Source: Comamonas sp.
GTDB taxonomy: Bacteria; Pseudomonadota; Gammaproteobacteria; Burkholderiales; Burkholderiaceae_C
Direction of reading: 5' to 3'
Length of the DNA: 64,000 nucleotides
Assembly: GCF_009360615.1 (NCBI RefSeq)
Contig: NZ_SPEY01000053.1
Location: 1-64,000 of the forward strand
The translations under genes and the position numbers were made by a program. The stretch's first letter is position 1, and each line of letters begins with the position of its first letter. Of the stretch, positions 1 to 8,553 are shown piece after piece. The notes under the pieces are model-generated. The model was not told the DNA's origin. It saw only the letters and a program-made list of their open reading frames with translations, and made no database searches.

Positions 1-58
1 GTCCGAGCGCCAGGGCCTGGACATCACTTCCCATGGCGAGGTGGCCTACACCCGCTAA
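1..58 (+). CDS. C-terminal tail of a probable ammonium transporter (partial)
   Basis: Only the last 18 codons are inside the window, in frame from base 2 and ending at a TAA at 56-58. The tail reads ERQGLDITSHGEVAYTR. The pattern 'EGLD-x-x-x-HGE-x-AY' is what I know from the cytoplasmic end of Amt/AmtB ammonium channels, where this tail interacts with GlnK-type PII proteins. That is family knowledge applied to a very short piece, so the call is tentative. A strong intrinsic terminator follows at 95-124, so this gene is transcriptionally separate from glcE. Confidence 0.55.
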   Translation, partial: SERQGLDITSHGEVAYTR

Positions 59-94
59 GCGGCAGGCTCTTCGCAAGTTCAGTTTCATTACGTT

Positions 95-124
95 GCCCCG
101 CAGTGCAAGCTGCGGGGCTTTTTT
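95..124 (+). terminator. Rho-independent terminator after the ammonium transporter
   Basis: A perfect 9-bp stem, GCCCCGCAG (95-103) and CTGCGGGGC (110-118), encloses a 6-nt loop and is followed by six T residues. It should end the upstream transcript and isolate glcE. Confidence 0.9.
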
Positions 125-190
125 ATTCACGCCTGCTTTTCAAAAAAATCACAGGCCAGGCCTTCCTGCCCGGGCGATGCCCCGGCTACC

Positions 191-1339
191 ATGCAGGCCA
201 TGGATTCAGCCACCCGCCAAATCAACCAGCTCAGCGAGCGCATTCGCGCTGCTGCCAGTGACAGGACCCCGCTGCGCATCTGCGGCGCAGGCAGCAAGGA
301 CTTCTACGGCCTGCGCCTGCTGGGCGAGCCGCTGTCCACACGTGCGCTCAGCGGCATCGTCAGCTACGAGCCCAGCGAGCTGGTGGTGACCGTGCGCGCA
401 GGCACGCCGCTGGCCGAGCTGGAAGCGGACCTGGCGGCCCAGGGCCAGTGCCTGGCCTTCGAGCCGCCGCACCTCGGTGCCGACAGCACCGTGGGCGGCA
501 TGGTCGCCGCAGGCCTGTCGGGCCCGTCGCGCGCCAGCGTGGGCGCGGTACGTGACTTCGTGCTGGGGCTGGAGATGATCAACGGCCAGGGCGAGTTGCT
601 GCGCTATGGCGGCCAGGTCATGAAGAATGTGGCGGGCTATGACGTCTCGCGCCTGATGGCGGGCAGTTGGGGCACGCTGGGCCTGATCACCGAGGTCAGC
701 CTCAAGGTGCTGCCCATGGCCCCGGCCGAGGCCACGCTGCGCTTCGACGACTGCAGCCAGGCGCAGGCGCTGGAGTGGCTCAATCGCTGGGGCGGCCAGC
801 CTCTGCCGCTCAATGCCAGCAACTGGCTGCAGGAGGATGGCAAGGGCACGCTCTATCTGCGCCTGCGCGGCGCCCGCGCTGCCGTGCAGGCCGCCACGCT
901 GCGGCTGGGCGGCAAGCGACTGGACAACGACGCTGTCGCCGCAGACTGGAGCGCCAGCCGCAATCTGAACCTGCCCTGGTTCCAGCAGCGCGCTGCCGGT
1001 CATTGTCTGTGGCGTCTGTCCGTTCCCGCAACCACGGCACCGCTGCAACTGCCCGGCGATGCCATCGGTCCCTTGATCGACTGGCATGGCGCACAGCGCT
1101 GGGTGCAGGCCCCACGGTCGGTCGCCGCAGCCTTGCAGCAGCTGGCGCAGGCAGCCGGTGGCGCCGCGTCGCTTTTCAGAGCCGAAGACGCCAGCCAGAC
1201 AAGCGCCCACAGCGATCTTGATGCACATGCGCAGGCCAGCCCGGCCGGCCGCACATCGGCACAGCTGCATGCCCGCCTCAAGCAGGCCTTCGACCCCGCC
1301 GGCATTCTCAATGTAGGCCGTCTCTCGGCGCATTGGTAA
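191..1339 (+). CDS. glcE: Glycolate oxidase FAD-binding subunit GlcE
   Basis: FAD-linked subunit of glycolate oxidase, which oxidises glycolate to glyoxylate and passes electrons to the membrane chain together with GlcD and GlcF. The protein (382 aa) has the PCMH-type FAD domain: RAGTPLAELEADLAAQG near residues 60-80, the glycine-rich TVGGMVAAGLSGP near 100, and a GSWGTLGLITEVSLKVLP stretch near 160-175. Its length fits the family. The start is either this ATG or the one at 200; neither has a convincing ribosome-binding site. glcF follows after 18 bp, so the two are co-transcribed. No glcD lies immediately upstream; instead there is a terminated ammonium transporter gene. Confidence 0.9.
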   Translation: MQAMDSATRQINQLSERIRAAASDRTPLRICGAGSKDFYGLRLLGEPLSTRALSGIVSYEPSELVVTVRAGTPLAELEADLAAQGQCLAFEPPHLGADSTVGGMVAAGLSGPSRASVGAVRDFVLGLEMINGQGELLRYGGQVMKNVAGYDVSRLMAGSWGTLGLITEVSLKVLPMAPAEATLRFDDCSQAQALEWLNRWGGQPLPLNASNWLQEDGKGTLYLRLRGARAAVQAATLRLGGKRLDNDAVAADWSASRNLNLPWFQQRAAGHCLWRLSVPATTAPLQLPGDAIGPLIDWHGAQRWVQAPRSVAAALQQLAQAAGGAASLFRAEDASQTSAHSDLDAHAQASPAGRTSAQLHARLKQAFDPAGILNVGRLSAHW

Positions 1340-1357
1340 GAACCAGGACAGCACCCC

Positions 1358-2611
1358 ATGCAAACCAATCTCGCGCCCGAATACCGTGCCACGCCAGAAG
1401 GCCAGGAAGCCGAAGCCATTTTGCGCAAATGCGTGCATTGCGGCTTTTGCACCGCCACCTGCCCCACCTATCAGACCCTGGGCGATGAGCTGGATGGCCC
1501 GCGCGGCCGCATCTACCTGATCAAGCAGGTGCTCGAAGGCCAGGCGCCCACGCGGGCCACGCAGCTGCACCTGGACCGCTGCCTGACCTGCCGCAACTGC
1601 GAGTCCACCTGCCCCAGCGGCGTGCAGTACGGCCACCTGGTCGATATCGGCCGCAAGATCGTCGACGAGCAGGTCGAGCGCCCCTCGGGCGAGAAGCTGC
1701 AGCGCTGGCTGCTCAAGGAGGGCATGAACTCCCCGCTGTTCGCCCCCGCGTTGAAGCTGGGCCGCGCCGTCAAAGGCCTGCTGCCCGAGTCCCTGGCCGA
1801 AAAGATACCGGCCGCCCAGCATGCCGGGGCCTGGCCTGCGCGCGAGCATGCGCGCAAGGTGCTGCTGCTGGCAGGCTGCGTGCAACCGGCCATGATGCCC
1901 CGCATCAACTTCGCCACGGCCCGCGTGCTGGACGCCGTGGGCGTGCAGACCGTGATTGCCGACAAGGCCGGTTGCTGCGGCGCGGTGAAGTTCCACCTCA
2001 ACGACCAGGACGGCGGCAAGGCCCAGATGCGCGCCAATATCGACGCCTGGTGGCCGCTGGTGGAACGCGGCGAGGTCGAGGCGATCGTGATGAACGCCTC
2101 GGGCTGTGGCGTCACCGTCAGGGAGTACGGCCATCTGCTGCGGCTGGAGCCGCAATACGCCGACAAGGCCGCGCGCATCAGCGCCTTGACCCGCGACCTC
2201 AGCGAACTGCTGCCCGACATGCTGCCCGAGCTGGTGGTCAGGCTCAAGGACCGCATCACGGTCCCCCGTGCTCCCGTGGCCTACCATCCGCCCTGCACGC
2301 TGCAGCATGGGCAGAAACTGCGCGGCAGCGTGGAAGCGGGCCTGCGCGAGCTGGGGTTTGATCTGCGCGTGGCGCGCACCGAATCCCATCTGTGCTGCGG
2401 CTCCGCAGGCACCTACTCGGTGCTGCAGCCCGAAATTTCGCACCAGCTGCGCGACCGCAAGATCGCCGCACTGGACGAGCCGTTCGCGCCCGCTAGGCCC
2501 GCGGCGATTCTGTCGGCCAACATGGGCTGCATCGTCCATCTGCAAAACGGCACCGAGATCCCGGTGATGCACTGGGTGGAGCTGCTGGACCAGGCACTGG
2601 CCGGCGGCTGA
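1358..2611 (+). CDS. glcF: Glycolate oxidase iron-sulfur subunit GlcF
   Basis: Iron-sulfur electron-transfer subunit of glycolate oxidase (417 aa). Two N-terminal 4Fe-4S motifs are visible, C25-x2-C28-x2-C31-x3-C35-P and C75-x2-C78-x2-C81-x3-C85-P. The C-terminal half carries two CCG-type cysteine clusters (GCCGAVKFHL and, further on, HPPCTLQHG with LCCGSAG), as in heterodisulfide-reductase-like subunits. It sits 18 bp after glcE. A terminator follows at 2614-2666, so the transcription unit appears to be glcEF only. Confidence 0.95.
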   Translation: MQTNLAPEYRATPEGQEAEAILRKCVHCGFCTATCPTYQTLGDELDGPRGRIYLIKQVLEGQAPTRATQLHLDRCLTCRNCESTCPSGVQYGHLVDIGRKIVDEQVERPSGEKLQRWLLKEGMNSPLFAPALKLGRAVKGLLPESLAEKIPAAQHAGAWPAREHARKVLLLAGCVQPAMMPRINFATARVLDAVGVQTVIADKAGCCGAVKFHLNDQDGGKAQMRANIDAWWPLVERGEVEAIVMNASGCGVTVREYGHLLRLEPQYADKAARISALTRDLSELLPDMLPELVVRLKDRITVPRAPVAYHPPCTLQHGQKLRGSVEAGLRELGFDLRVARTESHLCCGSAGTYSVLQPEISHQLRDRKIAALDEPFAPARPAAILSANMGCIVHLQNGTEIPVMHWVELLDQALAGG

Positions 2612-2613
2612 CA

Positions 2614-2666
2614 CCCCCGCATGCCACTGCAGTTTGCAATGCTGGCATGATTGGGGGTTTTGTTTT
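2614..2666 (+). terminator. Intrinsic terminator after glcF
   Basis: CCCCC (2614-2618) and ATGCCA (2621-2626) pair with TGGCAT (2643-2648) and GGGGG (2653-2657). A T-rich tail, TTTTGTTTT (2658-2666), follows. Possible upstream start codons for the next gene would fall inside this stem, which supports its start at 2688. Confidence 0.8.
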
Positions 2667-2687
2667 CCCAGGCCCACGGGCTTTGCC

Positions 2688-3440
2688 ATGACTGAAATCG
2701 TGTCTGAATCACAAGAGCAGAAAGCCACGCAAGCGGCATCGCAGCACAGCGTGCAGGACTCGCAGCCCGGCTCACGCTCGCGCCGAGGCGGCCGTGGCCG
2801 CAAGAACCCGGCTCCCGCCGCCAAAACCGCCCCGCAGGCCGCTCGTCCGCAGCACCCCTTGCTGGAGCAGCTGGCACAGTGGCACCCGGCCCTGTTCGGA
2901 GAGCAGTTGCTGCCCTTCAAGCGCGGCATCTTCGAAGATCTGCTGGCCGCCCACCCGGAGCTGGACAAGGACGCGCTCAAGAGTGCGCTGCAGCAGCACA
3001 CCCGTTCCGGCCGCTACCTGGCCGCGATGGCCAGCGGCCAGCAGCGCCATGACCTGAACGGTCAGCCCGTGGAAGCCACCCTGCCCGAGCATGTTCACCA
3101 CGCGCTGATCGAAGTCTTCCGCCGCCGCCAGCAGCGCACGCAGGAAGACCTGACGCCCAAGCTGCGCAACCGCATCGTCGTCGCCTACGAAGCATCGGGC
3201 CTCACACGCGAGGAATATGCCGAGCGCGTGCAGGGCCGTGACGAAAAGACCAATGCCCTGGTGGCCGATGCGCTGGCCGAGGCCGACGCCCGCGCCGCCA
3301 AGGACGAGGCTTTGCTGCGCTCCTTCGAGCTCAGCGGCCAGACCTCGGAGCAGGAGTTCGCCGAGATGTACGGCATGAATCCGCGCCAGGTCGTCCAGCA
3401 GCTGGAGCGCGCGCGCCGCCGCCAGCAGAAAAATCAATAG
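2688..3440 (+). CDS. ProQ/FinO-domain RNA-binding protein
   Basis: Predicted RNA chaperone of the ProQ/FinO family (250 aa from the ATG at 2688). A basic, disordered N-terminus with a GSRSRRGGRGRK patch at about residues 22-35 precedes the FinO-type domain at about 50-140. That domain includes LLPFKRGIFEDLLA, a helix around LKSALQQHTRS, and the RYLAAM segment that corresponds to the conserved Y/L region of ProQ. The C-terminus is a charged helical extension ending ERARRRQQKNQ. An in-frame start at 2634 would lie inside the glcF terminator and is rejected. Proteins of this family bind structured sRNAs and 3' ends; the targets here are unknown. Confidence 0.8.
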   Translation: MTEIVSESQEQKATQAASQHSVQDSQPGSRSRRGGRGRKNPAPAAKTAPQAARPQHPLLEQLAQWHPALFGEQLLPFKRGIFEDLLAAHPELDKDALKSALQQHTRSGRYLAAMASGQQRHDLNGQPVEATLPEHVHHALIEVFRRRQQRTQEDLTPKLRNRIVVAYEASGLTREEYAERVQGRDEKTNALVADALAEADARAAKDEALLRSFELSGQTSEQEFAEMYGMNPRQVVQQLERARRRQQKNQ

Positions 3441-3488
3441 GAATAGCCGCCGGCGCCTATCAGCAAAGCGCCTTCAGCTATTGATTTT
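3430..3488. repeat. Dispersed palindromic repeat, probable bidirectional terminator
   Basis: Perfect 11-bp outer arms, AAAATCAATAG (3430-3440) and CTATTGATTTT (3478-3488), enclose an imperfect inner hairpin. The right half contains AGCGCCTTCAGCTATTGATT (3467-3486), which matches the core shared by other elements in this window (10041-10060, 43951-43970 and others). It sits between the convergent ends of the ProQ-like gene and the aldehyde dehydrogenase gene, and its left arm includes the ProQ-like stop codon. Confidence 0.75.
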
Positions 3489-3494
3489 GAATAA

Positions 3495-4925
3495 TCAGGC
3501 CGCGCCGTAGCCCATGATGGCCTTGGTTTCCAGGAAATCGCGGAAACCGTGCTCGCCCCATTCCCGGCCCGTGCCCGACTGCTTGTAGCCGCCGAACGGC
3601 GCGCCGAAGTCCGGCCCTGCGCCGTTGAGGTGGACCATGCCGGTGCGCAGGCGCGAGGCCACGCGGCGTGCGCGCTCCAGGCTGCCCGACTGCACATAGC
3701 CCGAGAGACCGTACACCGTGTCATTGGCCATACGGATGGCGTCTTCCTCGTCGTCGTAGGGAATCATCGCCAGCACGGGACCGAAGATCTCTTCGCGCGC
3801 GATGGTCATGTCATTGCCCACATCGGCAAACACTGTGGGTTTGACAAAGTAGCCCCGGGCCAGCCCCTCGGGACGGCCCGGGCCGCCCGCTACCAGGGTC
3901 GCGCCCTCTTCAATGCCCTTGCGGATCAGTGCCTGGATCTTTCCCCATTGCGCCTCGCTGACCACGGGGCCCATGTGCATCCCCTCTGCAAGCGCATCGG
4001 CCACGGTCGCTGCTGCGGCGACGCTGCGGGCGATCTCCACGGCCTGCGCATGCAGGGCGCGCGGCACGAACATGCGCGTGGGGGCATTGCAACTCTGGCC
4101 CGAGTTCATCAGCACCGCCTGCACACCCTGGGTCACGGCCTTTTGCAGGTTGGCGTCATCCAGCACGATGTTGGCGGACTTGCCGCCCAGCTCCTGGGCC
4201 ACACGCTTGACACTGTCGGCCGCGGCCTTGGCCACGGCAATGCCCGCGCGCGTGGAGCCGGTGAAGGTCATCATGTCGATGTCGGGGTGGGAGGACATGG
4301 CCTCGCCCACGCCAGGGCCGTCGCCGTTGACGAGGTTGAAGACGCCGGGCGGCACGCCCGCCTCGTGCAGCACCTCGGCCACGAGCAGGGCATTGAGCGG
4401 GGCGACCTCCGAAGGCTTGAGCACCATGGTGCATCCGGCAGCCAGGGCCGGGGCGACCTTGCACATGATCTGGTTGATGGGCCAGTTCCAGGGCGTGATC
4501 ATGCCGACCACACCCACGGGTTCATGCACGACAGCCGTGCTGCCCTGCACCTGTTCGAAGGCGAAGTTCTTGAGGACCTCGATGGTGGAGCCCAGATGGG
4601 CCACCCCCATGGCGGCCTGCGCCGCCTTGGACAGCCACAGCGGTGCCCCCATCTCCCGCGAGATGGTCTGCACAAAGTCGTCGTAACGGCGCTGGTAGAC
4701 CTCCAGCACCTTGCCCAGCAGGGCCAGGCGCTCTTCGCGGCTGGTGCGCGAATAGCGCCCGAAAGCGCGGCGCGCAGCCGCCACGGCCTTGTCCACGTCG
4801 GCAGCCGAGCCGATGCCGATGCGCGCGATGACTTGCTCGTTGGAGGGATTGATGACCTCCAGGCTGCGCGGCCTGACCGGACTCACCCATTGGCCGTCGA
4901 TGTAGAACTGCAGATGGTCTTGCAT
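3495..4925 (-). CDS. Aldehyde dehydrogenase (probably acetaldehyde, alcohol pathway)
   Basis: NAD(P)-dependent aldehyde dehydrogenase superfamily enzyme (476 aa) that oxidises an aldehyde to the acid. Visible motifs are the coenzyme-binding TPWNWPINQ, LKPSEVAPLN, FTGSTRAG, the general-base glutamate in QELGGKSANIV, and the catalytic cysteine in NSGQSCNAPTR. The chosen ATG has an AAGGAAAG Shine-Dalgarno 7-9 nt upstream; an in-frame start nine codons earlier lacks this. It lies 74 bp downstream of the ethanol dehydrogenase on the same strand, so it plausibly removes the acetaldehyde or other aldehyde that enzyme makes. Substrate specificity is inferred from context only. Confidence 0.88.
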   Translation of the reverse strand: MQDHLQFYIDGQWVSPVRPRSLEVINPSNEQVIARIGIGSAADVDKAVAAARRAFGRYSRTSREERLALLGKVLEVYQRRYDDFVQTISREMGAPLWLSKAAQAAMGVAHLGSTIEVLKNFAFEQVQGSTAVVHEPVGVVGMITPWNWPINQIMCKVAPALAAGCTMVLKPSEVAPLNALLVAEVLHEAGVPPGVFNLVNGDGPGVGEAMSSHPDIDMMTFTGSTRAGIAVAKAAADSVKRVAQELGGKSANIVLDDANLQKAVTQGVQAVLMNSGQSCNAPTRMFVPRALHAQAVEIARSVAAAATVADALAEGMHMGPVVSEAQWGKIQALIRKGIEEGATLVAGGPGRPEGLARGYFVKPTVFADVGNDMTIAREEIFGPVLAMIPYDDEEDAIRMANDTVYGLSGYVQSGSLERARRVASRLRTGMVHLNGAGPDFGAPFGGYKQSGTGREWGEHGFRDFLETKAIMGYGAA

Positions 4926-4999
4926 GAAGCTCTTTCCTTGGTATCGAATCAAACGAGATGTGCGCGACCCGGGGCCACCGATGCGTCGGTCCGCTGGCG

Positions 5000-7126
5000 T
5001 CAGGGCTTGGGCCGGATGGCGTCTGCCGTCCCCTGGATGAAGGCCTTGATGGCCTCCACGTCATCGCCCGATAGCTTGCCCGTGAAGTCCGGCATGCCAC
5101 GCGCCATCGCCGGGCCCTTGAAGACGAAGCTGGCCAGGTTCTCGATATAGCTCGCCTCCATATAGCCCAGGTTGGGAATGTTGCCGCCGCGGTCCACGCC
5201 CGGCACGCCGTGGCAGAAGACGCAGTTGGCCACATACAGCATGGTGCCGGCCTCGACCTTGGCGGAGTCGTAGGTCACGCCCTGCAGCAACTGGCCCGTG
5301 CGCTGGGCCACGAAGTCCGGCATCCTGGCCTTGCCCCCCAAGGCGAAGGTATAGACCGTGCCCGGCCCCTGGCGCTCTGTGGCGCGCGATGCCAGACCGT
5401 AGACACCGCCCCAGCCTACGGCCACCGAAACATACTGCTGGCCGTCCACCATATAGGTGCTGGGCGCGGCCACCACACCGGTGCCCGTGGGGGCTTCCCA
5501 CAGTTTCTCGCCGCTGGCCGCGTGATACGCCACGAAGCGGCCATCGGCCGTGCCCTGGAACACCACGTTGCCCGCCGTGGTCAGCGTGCCGCCGTTCCAG
5601 GGCGAGACATGTTCCACGCTCCATGCGGGCTTTTGCGCAACCGGGTCCCAGGCCAGCAGACGGCCGAAGGGCTTGCTCCTGGGCGGCTCGGCATTGAAGA
5701 ACTTGGCCGTGTTCCAGCCCGTGCCCGACTGGGGCTTGCCCGGCCCGGCCTGGTTGAACTCCCACTTCTTGTCGTCCATCAGGTTCACGGGCACGTTCTG
5801 CGCCGGCAGGTACACCAGGCCCGTCTGGGGGTTGAAGGACATGGGGTGCCAGTTGTGCGCGCCATATGGGCCCGGCACCGCGTCCTGGGGCTTGCTGCCG
5901 TCGCGCGCTGCGGCAATGCCGATGGGCTTGCCGTGCTTGTCGTAGCCGCTGGCCCAGTTCACGGGCACGAAGTTCTTGGCCGAGATGAACTTGCCGTTGG
6001 TGCGGTCGAGCACGAAGAAGAAGCCGTTCTTGGGCGCATGCAGGATGACCTTGCGCGGCTTGCCGTCAATCCGGAGGTCGGCGAGGATCATCGGCTGGGT
6101 GGAGGTGTAGTCCCAGTTGTCGCCCGGTGTTTCCTGATAGTGCCACTTGTATTTGCCGGTGTCGGGATCCAGGGCCACGATGGAAGCCAGGTACAGGTTG
6201 TCGCCGCCCTTGGGGCTGCGCACCTTGTGCGACCAGGGCGAGCCATTGCCCGTGCCCACATACATGGTGTTGAGCTCGGCATCGAAGGTCATGCTGTCCC
6301 ACATGGTGCCGCCGCCGCCGGCCTCCCACCACTTGCCGCCGGGGTCCCAGGTCTTGGCGGCGCGCTTCATGGACTCGTCCTCGAAGGGTTTGGACGGATC
6401 GCCGGGCACGCAGAACCAGCGCCATTGCTGCGCACCGGTCTCGGCGTCGTAGGCCGTGATGTAGCCGCGCACGCCATATTCGGCGCCACCGTTGCCGATG
6501 ATGACCTTGCCCTTGAAGACGCGCGGCGCGCCGGTGATGGTCAGCGAGCCCTTCTGTCCCTCGAAGGTATTCCGGTGCCAGACCTCCTTGCCGGTGGCGG
6601 CATCCAGCGCGATCAGGCGGCCATCCCAGGCGCCCACATAGACCTTGCCCTTCCACAGGGCCACACCGCGGTTGACGACGTCGCAACATCCCTTGAAGCC
6701 GGTGCTGCGATCGATCTGCGGGTCATAGGTCCAGAGCCTCTGGCCGGTACGGGTGTCGATGGCATGCACCACGCTCCACGAAGCGGTCACGTACATGATG
6801 CCATCCACGACGACGGGCGTGGCCTCCACGCCGCGCGTGGATTCAAGGTTGTACGACCAGGCCAGACCCAGGTCCTTGACGTTGGCGGCATTGATCTGAT
6901 CGAGGCGGCTGTAGCGGGTCTCGGCATAGTCCACGCCGATGGTGGGCCAGTCGGGCGTTCTGGCGGCATTGCTGCGGATGAAGGCACCATCGACGCGCTG
7001 CACGGCGGCAGCCGCCTGCGCTGCGGGGTCGGCCTGGGCGAAAGCCGCTGCACTGACCAGGCATGCAGCAAGCCACCAGGCCCTGTTGCCGGGCCGTCCG
7101 AGAGAGTGGTCGATCCGCCATTCCAT
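5000..7126 (-). CDS. qheDH: PQQ-dependent quinohaemoprotein ethanol dehydrogenase
   Basis: Periplasmic type II alcohol dehydrogenase that oxidises ethanol and other primary alcohols with PQQ and one covalently bound haem c. The 708-residue protein begins with a Sec signal peptide ending near AAAFAQA. It contains the vicinal disulfide GCCDVV characteristic of PQQ alcohol dehydrogenases, tryptophan-docking propeller repeats (such as ALDAATGKEVW and VALDPDTGKYKW), and a C-terminal cytochrome domain with CVFCHG and a downstream methionine ligand region (ARGMPDF). The length equals what I recall for the Comamonas testosteroni enzyme. AGGAGA lies 6 nt before the ATG. No PQQ biosynthesis genes are in the window. 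Confidence 0.95.
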   Translation of the reverse strand: MEWRIDHSLGRPGNRAWWLAACLVSAAAFAQADPAAQAAAAVQRVDGAFIRSNAARTPDWPTIGVDYAETRYSRLDQINAANVKDLGLAWSYNLESTRGVEATPVVVDGIMYVTASWSVVHAIDTRTGQRLWTYDPQIDRSTGFKGCCDVVNRGVALWKGKVYVGAWDGRLIALDAATGKEVWHRNTFEGQKGSLTITGAPRVFKGKVIIGNGGAEYGVRGYITAYDAETGAQQWRWFCVPGDPSKPFEDESMKRAAKTWDPGGKWWEAGGGGTMWDSMTFDAELNTMYVGTGNGSPWSHKVRSPKGGDNLYLASIVALDPDTGKYKWHYQETPGDNWDYTSTQPMILADLRIDGKPRKVILHAPKNGFFFVLDRTNGKFISAKNFVPVNWASGYDKHGKPIGIAAARDGSKPQDAVPGPYGAHNWHPMSFNPQTGLVYLPAQNVPVNLMDDKKWEFNQAGPGKPQSGTGWNTAKFFNAEPPRSKPFGRLLAWDPVAQKPAWSVEHVSPWNGGTLTTAGNVVFQGTADGRFVAYHAASGEKLWEAPTGTGVVAAPSTYMVDGQQYVSVAVGWGGVYGLASRATERQGPGTVYTFALGGKARMPDFVAQRTGQLLQGVTYDSAKVEAGTMLYVANCVFCHGVPGVDRGGNIPNLGYMEASYIENLASFVFKGPAMARGMPDFTGKLSGDDVEAIKAFIQGTADAIRPKP

Positions 7127-7263
7127 CGATGTCTCCTGTTGTGATTTCTGTGCTGCACAGCATGGTGTATCGCCTGCTTTTCTTCATGATCGGGATTTCC
7201 CCAGGCCGAAACTGTTCCATTGCGGAACACATTGACCGCTGCTGCAAACAGCCTGGACATGAC

Positions 7264-8439
7264 ATGAGCGTTGACGAGCCACGCGCGATGGACGCGCTAC
7301 AGCAGTGCTTTTCGAGCACCTCGGCGGAGCGGGCCGTTCAGGCCCGCCGCCAGTTCTTCGAGGCGGGCATACGCCCCTCGGGGCTGGTCAGCGAGGCCGT
7401 CATCCAGTCCTGGCTGCGCAGTCATCGCCAGCACTGCCCCGGACGGCGGCTGGCCCTGGCCCCCGTCAGTCCCAGCCGGCTGCATGCCACGCTGGAGCGC
7501 TGCCGCGGCCTGCTGCTCGCGCTGCAGCACGAGCTGCCGACCCTGGAGCAGGCTCTGGCGGGCACCGGCACACGCGTGATGCTGACGGACGACAAGGGCA
7601 TCGTGCTCCATGTCTCCCCGGCATCCATGCGGCCCCGTGACGAGCGGGTCGGCCTGAACATGTCCGAGCAGGCCATGGGCACGACCGCCCCGGGCATCGT
7701 CGCCGCCACGGGCCAGGCCTGCACCGTCACCAATGGCGAGCACTATTTCGACGAGCTACATGCCTTCCGCTGCGCAGCAGCACCGATACGCGACGTGCAC
7801 GGCCGCCTGGCCGGGGTGCTCAATCTGATGGTGGAGGAGCAGCATTTCAGCTTCGACGCCAGTCCCGTGGTCGGCATGTACGCCACGACCATCGAAAACA
7901 CCTTGCTGCAGGCGCAGTCGCACGAGCATCTGGTGCTGCGCTTTCAGGTGACGCCGGCCCTGCTGCACACGCCGCTTCAGGCGCTGATGGGCGTGGCTGC
8001 CGATGGCCGCATCGCCTGGATGAACGGAATCGCCACCCAGCTCGTCGGCCGGCCCCGGCCAGACGCGTGCAGCACCCTGGATCTGCTGGGCCTTGATCTG
8101 TCCCGCCTGCTGCCCCTGAGCGCCCAGCCCGCTCCTGCGCCACTGCGCCTGGCCGGCGGCCTGGGCGTCTGGATGCAGGTGCATCTGCAAGCCTCGCGCG
8201 GCTTGGGCTCGCACCTGGACACCAGCGCCACCGAGGACGAAACCCGCCCCGGTGTCATCGAAGCACCGGCCATCGCCGAGGCGCAGCCCCTGGCGACGCT
8301 GCGCGAGCACAGCGCACAACTGATCCGGGAGACGCTGGAGCAGCATGGCGGCAATGTCTCCCAGTCCGCGCGCGCCCTGGGCATCTCGCGCGGCACGCTG
8401 TACCGCCGCCTGCGCGGCGGTCGCGATGAGGGCTTCTGA
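7264..8439 (+). CDS. AcoR-like GAF/Fis regulator lacking the sigma-54 AAA+ domain
   Basis: Probable transcription regulator (391 aa from the ATG at 7264). The order is an AcoR-type N-terminal region (IQSWLRSHRQH), a GAF domain at about residues 95-200 (TRVMLTDDKGIVLHV, NMSEQAMGTTAPG, AAPIRDVHGRLAGVLNL), a PAS-like middle part, and a C-terminal Fis-type helix-turn-helix (ETLEQHGGNVSQSARALGIS). The Walker A, GAFTGA and Walker B motifs of sigma-54 activators are absent, so it cannot open sigma-54 promoters by the usual mechanism. It is divergent from the ethanol dehydrogenase gene, its likely target. Upstream in-frame starts overlap that gene and are less likely. Confidence 0.75.
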   Translation: MSVDEPRAMDALQQCFSSTSAERAVQARRQFFEAGIRPSGLVSEAVIQSWLRSHRQHCPGRRLALAPVSPSRLHATLERCRGLLLALQHELPTLEQALAGTGTRVMLTDDKGIVLHVSPASMRPRDERVGLNMSEQAMGTTAPGIVAATGQACTVTNGEHYFDELHAFRCAAAPIRDVHGRLAGVLNLMVEEQHFSFDASPVVGMYATTIENTLLQAQSHEHLVLRFQVTPALLHTPLQALMGVAADGRIAWMNGIATQLVGRPRPDACSTLDLLGLDLSRLLPLSAQPAPAPLRLAGGLGVWMQVHLQASRGLGSHLDTSATEDETRPGVIEAPAIAEAQPLATLREHSAQLIRETLEQHGGNVSQSARALGISRGTLYRRLRGGRDEGF

Positions 8440-8553
8440 GCCCATTCCCGACCCACGGCGCAAGACTCTTTTGCGTTCACCCCGGGGTCGCCCCAGCCCG
8501 CACGGCCCCACAATCCTCGCCGCGCTGCACCGGCCTGCAGCCAAGGAGCGTGT

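Noticed and set aside
206-3001. A 931-codon open frame antisense to glcE, glcF and the ProQ-like gene
   Set aside because: It is the mirror of high-GC third-position bias, has no domain and covers three well-supported genes.
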